Shown piece after piece: positions 1 to 9,459 of a stretch of 64,000 nt of DNA. Source of the DNA: Pseudocercospora fijiensis CIRAD86. Taxonomy: Eukaryota; Ascomycota; Dothideomycetes; Mycosphaerellales; Mycosphaerellaceae. The stretch covers positions 2,205,248-2,269,247 of the forward strand of contig NW_006921534.1 in assembly GCF_000340215.1 (NCBI RefSeq), written 5' to 3'. The notes below the pieces were generated by a model that was given only the letters and a program-made list of their open reading frames with translations, was not told the DNA's origin and searched no databases. Position numbers and translations under genes: made by a program. The number at the start of each line of letters is the position of its first letter. Within the stretch, counting starts at the first letter, position 1.

Positions 1-1260
1 TCATCAGCACAGCAGACCCCAAACCTCACTGCCGCCCTCAACAGCACTGAGGAGCTGTCCATCCTCAATAGCTTGCTAGGCGAGAACCCAGATTGTAAGT
101 CTGTTTAGACCCATGAGACATACTGACCTTTTCACTAACTGTGTCAGTGGTTGCAACTCTTGCCAATGCCTCCAACATTACGATCTTCGCGCCTAGAAAC
201 TCTGCTCTCCAGCCATTGGCTCAAAATGAGGAATTCACCGCATTGCAAGCCATGCCAGGCTACCTCGCTGCGTTCTTGAGCTACCACGTCTTCAATGGCA
301 CTGTCTACGCTGCCAACATCTCCGAAACACCAATATTCCCCCACTCTCTGCTCACCAACGAGTCCTTCACCAATGTAACTGGTGGCCAAGTCGCAAAAGT
401 ACGAGCACAAGATGACACTGTCACGGTCTCCTCTGGCCTCGGCTTCACTGCAAATGTAACCACGGCCGACGTTAATATCACCAATGGTGTTGTCCACATC
501 GTCGACAACATTCTGTATATCCCACCAAACGCATCTACTGTTGCACTTGCTGCCGGCCTTACTGCTCTTGCTGGCGCGCTTGAGGCTACCAACCTGACTG
601 ACACCATTGATTCGGCCACTGTAAGCTCAAAGCTTCGCGACATCGTTTCGAGCATTATCTAACATTTTACAGGACATCACCATCTTTGCACCAGCGAATG
701 AGGCTTTCGAGGCCATCGGCTCTGCACTTAGCAACCTGACTGCTGAGCAGGCTGCTGCAATCCTCCAATACCACGTTATCAACGGCACCGTCGCATACTC
801 TAGCCTTCTGTCCAACGGCACCAGCGTCGACTCCTCTTCTGGTCAGCCATTGAATATCACCATCGATGATGGTGAAGTGTTCGTCAACCAGGCCCGCGTC
901 ATTGCCGCCGACGTTCTCCTTGCCAACGGTGTGCTTCACGTCATTGACTCCGTCCTGAACCCCAACTCCACCCTCGCCGCCAACCCAGATGACGACAACC
1001 CAGTTGTTGCCTACTCTGGCGCCAGCTCAGGCATGGTTCCATACACCTCCGGCGTTCCCACTCCAACTGGCACCAGCATGATCGTTACCACAACGGACGC
1101 GGTCGCCGAGGGATACACTACTGCCCCAAGTGATGCGCTTAGCTCTGCGAGCCAATCTGCAGCTGATGCTACCTCCTCCGCAGGTGCCGCTCAAGTCACT
1201 GGTGCTATCGGTGCTGCTGCACTTTTCGGTGGTGCTGCTTACCTTGCTGCGCAGATGTAA
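1..1260 (+). CDS. Fasciclin (FAS1) domain surface protein, 5' end outside window
   Basis: The visible exons are 1-94, 148-620 and 673-1260, with GT-AG introns of 53 and 52 bp; the frame stays open across both joins and gives 384 visible residues. The N-terminus lies before the window. Two FAS1 domains are seen. The first contains NITIFAPRNSAL, a YHV motif and a closing VVHIVDNILY. The second contains DITIFAPANEAF, YHVINGTV and a closing VLHVIDSVLN. FAS1 domains are known for adhesion and matrix contacts. A Ser/Thr/Ala-rich stretch follows and the chain ends in a short hydrophobic segment (AAALFGGAAYLAAQM), which fits a GPI-anchor signal. I infer a GPI-anchored, N-glycosylated cell-wall or plasma-membrane protein (many N-x-S/T sites). 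Family assignment is firm; the biological role is not. Confidence 0.9.
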
Positions 1261-1847
1261 AGATGTGCGTTGCGGAATAAGTGATATTAACTCAGTATTA
1301 GCTGAAGTTGGGAAGGATACGGGAATTGTGGAGTCGGCGGTTCGTTGTAGCTCCACCGCTTTACTTCCACAGAAAATCTTATGAACAGTACGAAAAAGGG
1401 CGAAGGAGATGGAGAAGTAATGTATGATGAACGAACATGAAGTATACGATCAACAGATTTCATTGAAAAGAATTTGTACAGTCGCTGTCCTTTCGCGTCC
1501 ATTTAGAACCGCGTATGTAATGAATGAGTCTGGACATGGAGCTCTGCCTTTGCCATTTGAGTTGAGCAACGGCAGAAGAGGACCTCAAAAGATAAAACAT
1601 CCCCAATTTCTAAACTGTTCAATAACATACCTTTTGGTGGGTTGATCCCATCTCTTGAAGGCCTCCACATCTTCCGCTATACTGCGGAACAAGTCCGGCA
1701 TTTGATCACATGGTATGGCCATCGTTTCCGTTCTGTGTGACCAAACTCCGCACTCTCCTCTCTGTACTATAGTACATGTGTGTCAAGTATACCTATAGCT
1801 GTGGTGAGTATGCAGCATTCCAAAACCTCCTTCACAGCTTCGACACC
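1261..1847. other. Intergenic, FAS1 gene to GST gene
   Basis: No gene is supported here. Short open frames lack codon bias and recognisable motifs. The stretch should hold the 3' end of the FAS1 transcript and the promoter and leader of the downstream GST gene. An upstream in-frame ATG at 1776 would lengthen the GST, but it adds residues unlike the family N-terminus, so it is more likely leader. Confidence 0.5.
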
Positions 1848-2531
1848 ATGAGCGAACTCGGCCTCACGCTCTACACATATTTCCGATCTTCCTGCTCATG
1901 TCGTGTCAGAACAGCTTGTCATCTCAAGGACATTCCACTTGACTACAAGTTCGTTAATCTTGTAGCAGGAGAGCAGAAGGCAGGGCCATATATCGATCAG
2001 GTTAATCCGAGTGGACTTGTTCCAGCTCTCGTGGTCAGGGATGCTTCGGGGAAAACAGTAGCGACGATCACACAATCGGTTGCTATTCTTGAGTTTCTGG
2101 AGGAGGCGTTCCCAACGAGTCGGCCTCTTCTACCGCGAGCAAGCCAGCCTCTTCTTCGAGCTCGAGTGAGGGAATTGGTTGGTATTATTGCCTGCGATAT
2201 TCAGCCTCCGACCAACCTGAGGATTGTGAAAAGGCTCAATGGTCTAGGTGTCACGAATCAGCAATGGTTTCAGGAAATGATGGAGTCACCTTTGACTGCT
2301 TATGAAAGCTTCTTGAAGGGAACCGCTGGGAAGTACTCGGTGGGGGATGAGGTCACGCTGGCCGATGTATGTTTGGCCCCAGCTATTGAAAATGCCTTGA
2401 GGTGGGAAGTGGATTTGAGCAAGGTTCCAAATGTCGTAAGAGTGTTTGATGCTTTGAAGGTTTTGCCTGAATTTGTGAAGGGTGACTGGAAGCATCAAGA
2501 TGACACTCCGGAAAATTTGAGGGCGCCATGA
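1848..2531 (+). CDS. Maleylacetoacetate isomerase / zeta-class glutathione S-transferase
   Basis: This is a single-exon gene of 227 residues. The start at 1848 gives MSELGLTLYTYFRSSCSCRV, where the SSCS-x-R motif is the zeta-class active site near residue 15, just where it belongs. An ATG 24 codons upstream was rejected. The thioredoxin-like N-terminal half includes NPSGLVPALVV and TITQSVAILEFLEE (the Q-S pair that contacts glutathione). The helical C-terminal half includes KYSVGDEVTLADVCLAPAI. In the family, this enzyme converts maleylacetoacetate to fumarylacetoacetate with glutathione, in Phe/Tyr breakdown; some members act as general GSTs. The usual Trp of SSCSWR is Cys here. It converges on the D-2-hydroxyacid dehydrogenase with 68 bp between the stops. 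Neither neighbour is a homogentisate-pathway gene, so the pathway role is inferred from family alone. Confidence 0.85.
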   Translation: MSELGLTLYTYFRSSCSCRVRTACHLKDIPLDYKFVNLVAGEQKAGPYIDQVNPSGLVPALVVRDASGKTVATITQSVAILEFLEEAFPTSRPLLPRASQPLLRARVRELVGIIACDIQPPTNLRIVKRLNGLGVTNQQWFQEMMESPLTAYESFLKGTAGKYSVGDEVTLADVCLAPAIENALRWEVDLSKVPNVVRVFDALKVLPEFVKGDWKHQDDTPENLRAP

Positions 2532-2599
2532 GAGGGAGTGCTGCAATGATGGACCATAGCCATCTGTGTTGTATAAAAAGCTGAACGAAGTGGTAATAT

Positions 2600-3789
2600 C
2601 TACTCCATCTCTAGAGTGATGACATTGCTGTTGCCCCCATCTATGAGTACATCCCGCAATGTCTCGCAGCTTTTCACGCGGATGTCGACAAATGATTCCG
2701 GGCTGTAGAACGCTGTGTGACAAGTGATTACCATGCGGCCTTCTAGCCACGGCTCCTTGTTACGATATGCTTGGACAAGAGGATGTACCCTGTCTTCTGG
2801 AATGGGTTCCTCCGGTAGAACGTCCAAGCCTGCTCCTGAAATAATGTTCTCCTTTAGGCAGCGTTCCACGGCATCGAGCTGCAAAACTTCTCCACGCGAG
2901 GTGTTCACCAATACTGCGCCTTTTGGCAGCAGTGACAGCAGTTCATAGCCAATATAGCCTCGCGTTTCTCTCGTGCAGGGCGAGTGTAAACTTAGGACAT
3001 TGCTTCTCCGGAACAGCTCTTTGACATCCTTCGTTCTTTCCATGCCCAAGCTCTTATCAACCCCGTTGGGCAGGTACGGATCGTAGAAGAGAACATTAAA
3101 ACCGAAAGCTTTCGCTCTTAGAGCTGCAGCTGTTCCAATTCGACCAAGACCAAACACGCCGAAGGTTGATTGCTGCAGACGAGCTACAAGTGGTGTCTCG
3201 ATCGGCATCCATGGGTCGGGAGGAGTAGCTCGTTGACGTTCGTTGTGGAGGAGAATTCCACGTCGCATAGAAAGCATAAGTCCGATGGAGTGGTCTGCAA
3301 TCTCAGCCGTGCCGTAGTCTGGGACGTTGCAGACTGTGACGCCTGCTTTCGCCAAAGCTACGCGATCAAGACGATCATAGCCAACTCCCATGCGTACAAT
3401 GCTATTCCCAGTCTCTCAGCGCAAGCTTTTGTCTATAACTTTGAAGGTCACTCACACCTTCAGATTTGGGAACAATGCCACATCAGCTTCCGTAAATCCA
3501 ATCTTTAGGACCATAATGCCATTAGTTCGCTTTCGGAGGTCTTCAGGGATAGCAGACCATGGCTTCGATTCGGCGGTACCTGTAGGCCAGAGCGCGGTTG
3601 AGACGAATTCTAGCTTGTAGTTCTGACCAGGCTGAGGAGCAAAGATCTTTTGCTCGACCACATCGTCCTACAGCGAATGATCAGCACGCGTAATGCTCCT
3701 GCTGGAGACTTCCCTAGGCATACAGGATACAGGCCATCTGCCTGGATGATGGTGTATGTTGGCACCTCTGCTTCTACTTCCACAGCCAT
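2600..3789 (-). CDS. D-isomer-specific 2-hydroxyacid dehydrogenase (CtBP-like)
   Basis: Three exons on the minus strand, 3724-3789, 3456-3667 and 2600-3401, joined by introns of 56 and 54 bp with GT-AG ends, give 359 residues. The joins read GLYPDDVVEQK and LKVIVRMGVGYDRLDR, and both are natural for the family. Family marks are visible: GVGYDRLD, NVPDYGTAEIADH, the dinucleotide-binding GLGRIG, the catalytic Arg in NTSRGEV, Glu in LDVLPEEP and His in ITCHTAFYS. The NAD(P)H-dependent enzymes reduce 2-oxo acids to D-2-hydroxy acids; some relatives (CtBP) act as transcriptional co-repressors. The substrate cannot be told from sequence. The start at 3789 was chosen because the upstream frame closes and the N-terminus then reads MAVEVEAEVPTYTII. 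Confidence 0.88.
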
Positions 3790-4055
3790 TAGGACTGTTC
3801 ACACGAGAAAGTTCGACATCTCCAACTTGGAAGGAAGTACGGTGTACCTGTGAGCGTGCACTCAACATTGCCCGATTGCCCGCCAACTTCGCCTACATCG
3901 GCCCGTAAGGTCGGCATCTGCGGGCACTCAGAAATCCTGACCACCGAAATCACCGACCTGACCACCGAATTGACCAATCGGATAGAGCCGTAGTAGTCCG
4001 TACGGTGGACCGTGCGTAGCCTCGGCTTAAGTTAGCCCTACTTGCCGAAAGTTAA

Positions 4056-4290
4056 TCGGAATCGACTAGGAATCGACTAGGAATCGACTAGGAATCGACT
4101 AGGAATCGAATAGGAATCGAATAGAAATCGAATAGGAATCGAATAGGAATCGAATAGGAATCGAATAGGAATCGAATAGGAATCGAATAGGAATCGAATA
4201 GGAATCGAAAAGGAATCGAAAAGGAATAGGAAAGGAATAGGAAAGGAATAAGAAAGGAATAGGAAAGGAATAGGAAAGGAATAAAAGATA
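4056..4290. repeat. Left tandem array of 11-bp units
   Basis: About twenty copies of an 11-bp unit run head to tail. The unit drifts inward from GGAATCGACTA to GGAATCGAATA, then GGAATCGAAAA and GGAATAGGAAA. It forms the left arm of the foldback-like element; the right arm carries the same unit on the opposite strand. Confidence 0.9.
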
Positions 4291-5079
4291 AAGTAGATTT
4301 CTATAGCTTTAGATAACTTTAATAACTAAAAAACTTATAAATCTAAAACTAGATACGCCTAGTAAGTATAAAAGTAGAAGTATATATAAGTTAAGGCCTA
4401 GCGCTATAATTTTATAAGCTATAACTAAGCAAATAAATTACTTTGATAAGACTCTTAAAGAATTCTAGTACAATTTAATTAGAAATTATATAGAAACTAA
4501 ATAGGTCTAGAAGGCAAATATAGTCCTAGCTTTACTTCTAACCAGACACTACTAGAGTAGTTCTAGGTAGAACTAAGTAGTAGATCTAATTCTAGGTATA
4601 ATAATATCTAGTAGTGTTTTTATATAGGTATATATCTAGTATATAGGGCTATATTATTAGTAATCTATATTCGTTTATTATAGGAGTATATTTATAATTT
4701 TAGTACTATCTATATCCTACTCATATTCTAATTAAACTCGCTACTAGAATTAGTGCTATTATTAAAGTAGATTTTTCTTCTAATTAAACTAAGTCTTATT
4801 ATTTTAATATAATAATATTTTCTATATAGGTAAGCTATTTAGTTATTTCATTTAGTACTTAGCTAAGTTTTTCTAAAATTCTATATAAATCCTTTCTAAA
4901 TTCTTTCTATTCTGTTTTCTTTATATTCTATTCGTATTAGCTACTATAATTATTTTTTATTATCTAAATAGTTAATAGTCTCTAAGTCTAGTTAGAGAAA
5001 GTCTTAGTAATTAACTAATATAATTTTTAAACATAGCTAATCTACTAGCTAATTAGTTATTTTAGTATTTAGCTAAACT

Positions 5080-5425
5080 ATTTCTAAAATTCTATCCGAA
5101 TCCTATCTAAATCCTATCCGATTCCTATCCGATTCCTATCCGATTCCTATCCGATTCCTATCCGATTCCTAGCTAATCCCTATCTTATTCCTATCCGATT
5201 TCTATTTTATTCCTATCCGCTTTCTATCTAATTATTATCTAATTCCTTTCTAAATTGTTTTTTAAGAGTACTATATTAATTCTATTTAAATTGTATTTAA
5301 TTCCTATTTAATTCCTGTTTAATTCCTATCTAAATCCTTTCCGAATCCTTTCTAAATCCTTTCCGAATCCTTTCCGAATCCTTTCCGAATCCTTTCCGAA
5401 TCCTTTCTAAATCCTTTTAAAAAAT
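5080..5425. repeat. Right tandem arrays of 11-bp units, inverted relative to the left array
   Basis: Two blocks are seen, TATCCGATTCC repeats (about 5090-5230) and CTTTCCGAATC repeats (about 5330-5415). Their reverse complements, GGAATCGGATA and GATTCGGAAAG, match the left-array units with one or two changes. The two arms could therefore pair into a long imperfect hairpin. Confidence 0.85.
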
Positions 5426-5659
5426 CTTTACCCTATAGTAATTATTATAGAAGTAAAAAAATAAAAGATTATTTATTTCTTATTGAAATTTCATTTAAAT
5501 TCTATTAAAAATATAATAAACTTACTCAATGGTTTCGCATTCTAATTAGCTTAACCTCGGCTAACCCCCTGTCATTTTAGAGTTCCTGACCACCGCGGTG
5601 GTCAGCTCGGCGATTTTGGTGGTCAGACCGGCGCTGCGCTCGGCATCTGCTGCAAGCGC

Positions 5660-6079
5660 TGCACACTCCGGTATCCTCGGTCCCCATCGGCTGTGGGCCT
5701 AGATTTCGACTGCGTCAAAAGCATGCCGATGGATGAGCAATGAATCAACCAAGTTGCCAAAGGGTGCTTCAAGAACGATCCTTTCTATCCTCGACCAGAT
5801 GGTGAGCATGAGAACGACCACAAGCTTTGGCGGACTTTCGCGGAGAGGGTCCTTGCGTCGAACCGCGTGGTCCTCGGTGAGAGCAAATTGCCCGGGACGA
5901 TGGTCAAGAGGCTAGAAGAGCTAGGAACGGAATGTAGGACAGGGCGCGGAGGATCAGGAGGGCTGAAGAGAACGATCTGGCAGTCTCGTAAGGCGTCGAG
6001 GACGCTTTGCGGCCAAGGCGTAGTTCGACAGTCAGGAAGAGCGAATTCGGGCCTGTGGAGTGAGAACAGCATACTCTGA
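5660..6079 (+). pseudogene. Remnant of a DUF3669-type gene (C-terminal part)
   Basis: In one frame the sequence reads LDFDCVKSMPMDEQ, then an in-frame TGA at 5741-5743, then QVAKGCFKNDPFYPRP, followed by a Trp-Phe region (LWRTFAERVL). The order LDF-x-C, MDE, NDPFYPRP, LW-x-x-F is how I recall the C-terminus of fungal DUF3669 proteins (family knowledge, not searched). No N-terminal part is seen. The foldback-like element ends about 50 bp upstream, so the gene may have been cut by that insertion, or it may be an older relic. The frame stays open to 6079, but the last 40 residues look unconstrained. Confidence 0.45.
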
Positions 6080-6550
6080 TGACACGGAAAAGAGCCACCA
6101 GGACAGGCGGCTAGAGACGCGTGTTTTGTTTGGTGAGATCTGCACGGACGCCGATACAATGCTTCAATTCATGGGCCAAGCAGTTGTTCATTCTGATCAG
6201 CTATTGAGGTCGCTCCCGAATTGAACCATGCTCGTATGTAAAACATGAGGACTTGAGCTCCAACGCAATAGCCGCCGGAATCTCCCTTTTGGCAGGTGAG
6301 GAGCATCCGACATTAGGTGCAACACCTCAACATCTCAGTCTGGACTATGCTCCCGCCGAGCGTAGAAGTGACCGAGCTCCAGATGCGTATGAAGTGCAAA
6401 TGCAAACTTGCAATTCCTCGGTATGAAGAAAACCAAAAAGGACTGCCAAGAATTTCGAATTCCCGACCAGTGCACTTTCACAAGATACCTAAGCAAAGAA
6501 GAGGGAGCCAAACGCAGAAGCCAGAAGAGGAAAAAAAAAGAAAAAGATAT
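6080..6550. other. Intergenic, no gene recognised
   Basis: Short overlapping frames on both strands have no recognisable motif. An A-rich run at about 6530-6545 forms the T-run terminator of the tRNA-like locus on the other strand. Confidence 0.5.
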
Positions 6551-6678
6551 TGGAGATCGTCAGACTCGAACTGACATCCAGGACATGCATATTATCAAGG
6601 AATGATGCACGGACTAATGAATTGCCCACCTCTGAACGAGTCGAGGTGCCTGTGCCCGACCACCTAGACCACATCTCC
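6551..6678 (-). tRNA. tRNA-like Pol III locus, probably intron-containing or degenerate
   Basis: Read on the minus strand, the locus begins GGAGATG and ends GATCTCCA, so six of seven acceptor pairs form. An A-box-like TGGTCTAGGTGG lies just inside the 5' end. A T-arm with a perfect 5-bp stem (GTCAG/CTGAC) and loop TTCGAGT forms a good B box near the 3' end. Seven bases after the end comes TTTTT, then a longer T-run, a normal Pol III terminator. The distance between the arms is about 55 nt too long for a plain tRNA, so an intron or insertion is needed. The anticodon cannot be read safely: CAGG/CCTG could be the anticodon stem, but the base expected to be U33 is C. It could also be a tRNA-derived SINE or a pseudogene. 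Confidence 0.4.
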
Positions 6679-6969
6679 AGGCTCTGATTTGATGATTGGA
6701 ATTGCAGAGGCTTCCACTGTATATGAAAGCAAGAATAAGAAGCTGGCCTATGGGGACTTGGGCATTTGAAAGCAGGTGGAGCAAGGCTGAGGCTTGGCTT
6801 GCACGTGAGCCTGATGCTACCTCAGGCTCTGACTCGAGCTCCTGGATGTCTGCCTATCATGACCGGGTGCCCTCGAGCGTTTGCCGCCGAATTCGGATTT
6901 GCATTGCTGTTAAACCCTACATCTGTTGGATGGTCAAATTATTGGAAGTGTAAATGTCTGATTCCAAGT

Positions 6970-7545
6970 CTATCTACCTCGAGGAAGGTATGTACTTGTC
7001 TGGGGCACCCACGTACCTGCCCAGAGGCCTTCACAACAACGTCTATGCGCTGTCTGCGAACCTTGGACAGCTCTCCACCTCATTTTCCCGCTACAGATTC
7101 TTGCATTTTCCTTGTTGGAACAGTACGTGCAGTTTGGAAGACCTCCGTACTCTTTTGCACTCTCGATCGCGAACACGGTCCTGCACTCCGGGCATTGACC
7201 CTTTTTTCACTCAGGTGGCGCCACTTTCACGGAGAACTTGACTGGCAGCGTCTCGACGGCGAGACGGCGAGACGGCGAGTGTTCTCCCACAGCGTCGTAA
7301 TGTCGTGGCGCGTTGCAGCGTTGCGACTCCTGGAAGTTCTCCGGGATCCAGGACGAAAGCCACTGGCGCAGTGCTCCAATGGCCTCATCTTCGATGGCAT
7401 AAATCTCCTTGAGATCGTCAACGAAAGTAGGCTGCTTCCAGCCGTCACTTGAGACAATCTCCGCGAAGGCTTCAGTCGTGGTCTTTGCAAGTGCAGGGCA
7501 ATCGAAGTCGGTTTCGATCATCCTGAGTCGCACATAGGACAACAT
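6970..7545 (-). pseudogene. Hypothetical zinc-ribbon-like protein interrupted by one TGA
   Basis: One frame runs from MLSYVRLRMIETDFD (7545) through a helical acidic part (FVDDLKEIYAIEDEAIGAL) to VAPPE and a TGA at 7207-7209. It then continues in the same frame as KKGQCPECRTVFAIES and LPNCTYCSNKENARIC before stopping at 6970. The CPEC...CTYC pair looks like a zinc ribbon or half RING. A single C-to-T change (CGA to TGA) would explain the break. No intron boundary fits across it, since the possible GT-AG spacing is too short. I do not recognise the family. It could also be two unrelated chance frames. Confidence 0.33.
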
Positions 7546-9254
7546 CCAAGTGCCACTTCGAGATTGCGTGCTATCGGCACAATCTGAGTGATGCTAGTTG
7601 CACAACGATACCAGGCCCGGTGAGCTGTTATGCAATCCGGTGCCTCGTCAATGATCTGCGAATGGAGCACTTACCTCTTTGCCCCGTACCATGAAGTCCC
7701 ATCAGTATCATGTCTCGACTCGCTCCAGCTTCCAAGATTTAGGCTTCGGAAAGGTTTCGGCAAGACGTCTCAAGCATCTTGTCTGTGATGAATGAATCAT
7801 GGTTGCAATGAGACATGTTAAGCTTGAATGGACTGTTGAATACGCCTCTATATACGTATTCCTTCCACCATCACATGCTTTAGTCAGAACCTTGCGCAGA
7901 CCGCATCTGCCCTGCAACGACCGCAATTGTTAGCTCTAGAGAATGAGCTACGGCAGATACCATTGATAGTGCCTTTCCAACGGATGCAAAGATCCGAATT
8001 CGCCTCGACAAGAATTGGACACGATAGAGGGAAGTTGCTGAGGTTGAAGACCCTGTCTGCTGATCTGCCCTTGCAGTCGAAGATGTACCAGGTTTATCGC
8101 TGCAATGCCAGATGGATATTGCGTGACACTGACACGCAGGCCTGACTTTCAATTTGCAGTTCCGAACCTAGAGTGACGTTGCACCGAGCTCAGATCGATC
8201 TGCATCTGCGAAAGCAATCTCCATGGGAAGTATGTCCGGATTGTTACAATGCGGTTTATATACCATTGCAACGATTACGGCCTGGCTAAGTGCGCAGTGA
8301 TGCGGGCTGCCAAGGTGTCAACGTCAAACGTCGGCTCGCCATGTCAGCGGCCTGGCTGAAGATGTTCCTTGCGGCAAAGGTTTCGGCTTTGCTTCAGAGT
8401 GTCGGTCACAAACGGGCTTGTCTTGATCTCCGTGATGCATTCGTCCCGAGGATTGATGGAGGGCTGAGCAGCTCCTTCCTTCACGCCAGGCGCCCAAGAG
8501 ACCCCGCAGCAGCTGAAGCAGGTATCCATGCGCACATGTGAGTGCTGTGACTCTCCTCGCAGCAGCAATGAATTGAAAGGCATTGAACGTCTCCGAGATC
8601 TCTAACTCTCGCTTCACAGAGTTTCAACGGCCGTTGACTTCATCCTTTCGCTTTGCTCCTCCGAATCTTAGGTGGGCATTAGCCTGCTGCATGGGCTAGT
8701 TCTAGTCTAAAGCATGTCAGCTGCAGGGGCATACAGGCAGGCCTTCTCCAGAGCTGCGTACCGAGACGAGGAGCTGGGTGTTTCGAATTATTGTTCGTGA
8801 AACCAAGCTGCAGCTTTGCCGGACGGGCGGCGGCGACGTGCGAAGAACGAAGCAGTGCAATTGGTTATCACGACGATGGGTAGGATGGGGTCACTGGGGT
8901 GTGTGCTAGCCTCCTAGCCTCTGAGAAATGGTCGCTTCAAGCCGCCGCGGTGCTCTCCAAATTTCACGCCCATGATCCATCTTCTTTCACCGGCAGCGCT
9001 CTTGTTTGCTGGGCCACGCGCCTTTCGATGTACACACCACAGACCATCACGAACCACTGCTGGGCCGGGCCGGGTGAACGAGCAGGAGCGGCGGCGTGAA
9101 AGAGTCGCACGCGTCATCAGCAACGTCCAAGCGCTGATGCAGCATTGCAGCACACGTGCACATGCAGTTCTACCCTGCATCCTCACCACACCTCCGTCTT
9201 TTTAGACCGGCACCGGCACTGGCACGCCTGCTCACCGCGACGTCCGCGCCCCCT
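7546..9254. other. Gene-poor intergenic region
   Basis: Nothing recognisable is seen on either strand. Base composition is like the neighbouring genic DNA, without RIP-type TAG/TAA abundance, so this is not obvious repeat. The last few hundred bases probably hold the promoter and leader of the gene starting at 9460. Confidence 0.45.
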
Positions 9255-9380
9255 CGCCATCGCCATCGCCATCGCCATCGCCATCGCCATCGCCATCGCC
9301 ATCGCCATCGCCATCGCCATCGCCATCGCCATCGCCATCGCCATCGCCATCGCCATCGCCATCGCCATCGCCATCGCCAT
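9255..9380 (+). repeat. (CGCCAT)21 hexanucleotide microsatellite
   Basis: Twenty-one perfect copies of CGCCAT are seen in the presumed 5' leader or promoter of the gene at 9460. A hexamer keeps every frame open, which creates artificial frames of Ala-Met, His-Arg or Ile-Ala repeats; none is taken as a protein. The same hexamer, (GATGGC)5 read on the other strand, lies upstream of the carbamoyl-phosphate synthase gene. Confidence 0.95.
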
Positions 9381-9459
9381 CGCTACCACCATCAACACAC
9401 ATACCGACCACCACTGCCACATCCGCACTTCGCTCGGCGCCAGCATTGCGGCCGCCAGC

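Larger units (their letters stand above)
3911..5650. mobile_element. Foldback-like non-autonomous DNA element with 11-bp flanking direct repeats
   Basis: The element itself would be 3922-5639. It lies between two perfect copies of TCGGCATCTGC (3911-3921 and 5640-5650), a length typical of Mutator-like target duplications. Near-terminal inverted repeats of about 31 bp start at 3937 (CTGACCACCGAAATC...) and end at 5626 (CTGACCACCAAAATC... on the other strand), with about three mismatches. A second inverted block follows (TAGCCTCGGCTTAAGTTA near 4017; TAGCCGAGGTTAAGC read on the minus strand near 5570). Long arms made of tandem 11-mers come next. No transposase frame is visible in the A+T-rich centre, so it would depend on an enzyme supplied elsewhere. 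Foldback elements with tandem-repeat inverted arms are known in other eukaryotes; assignment to a superfamily is inference. Confidence 0.6.

Noticed and set aside
4056..5425. CRISPR-like or centromeric arrays
   Set aside because: Units are contiguous 11-mers without spacers and are arranged as inverted arms of a bounded element in a eukaryotic genome.
6766..7452. Plus-strand open frame of 228 residues
   Set aside because: No family features; it overlaps a minus-strand frame that has a CPEC/CTYC zinc-ribbon pattern.
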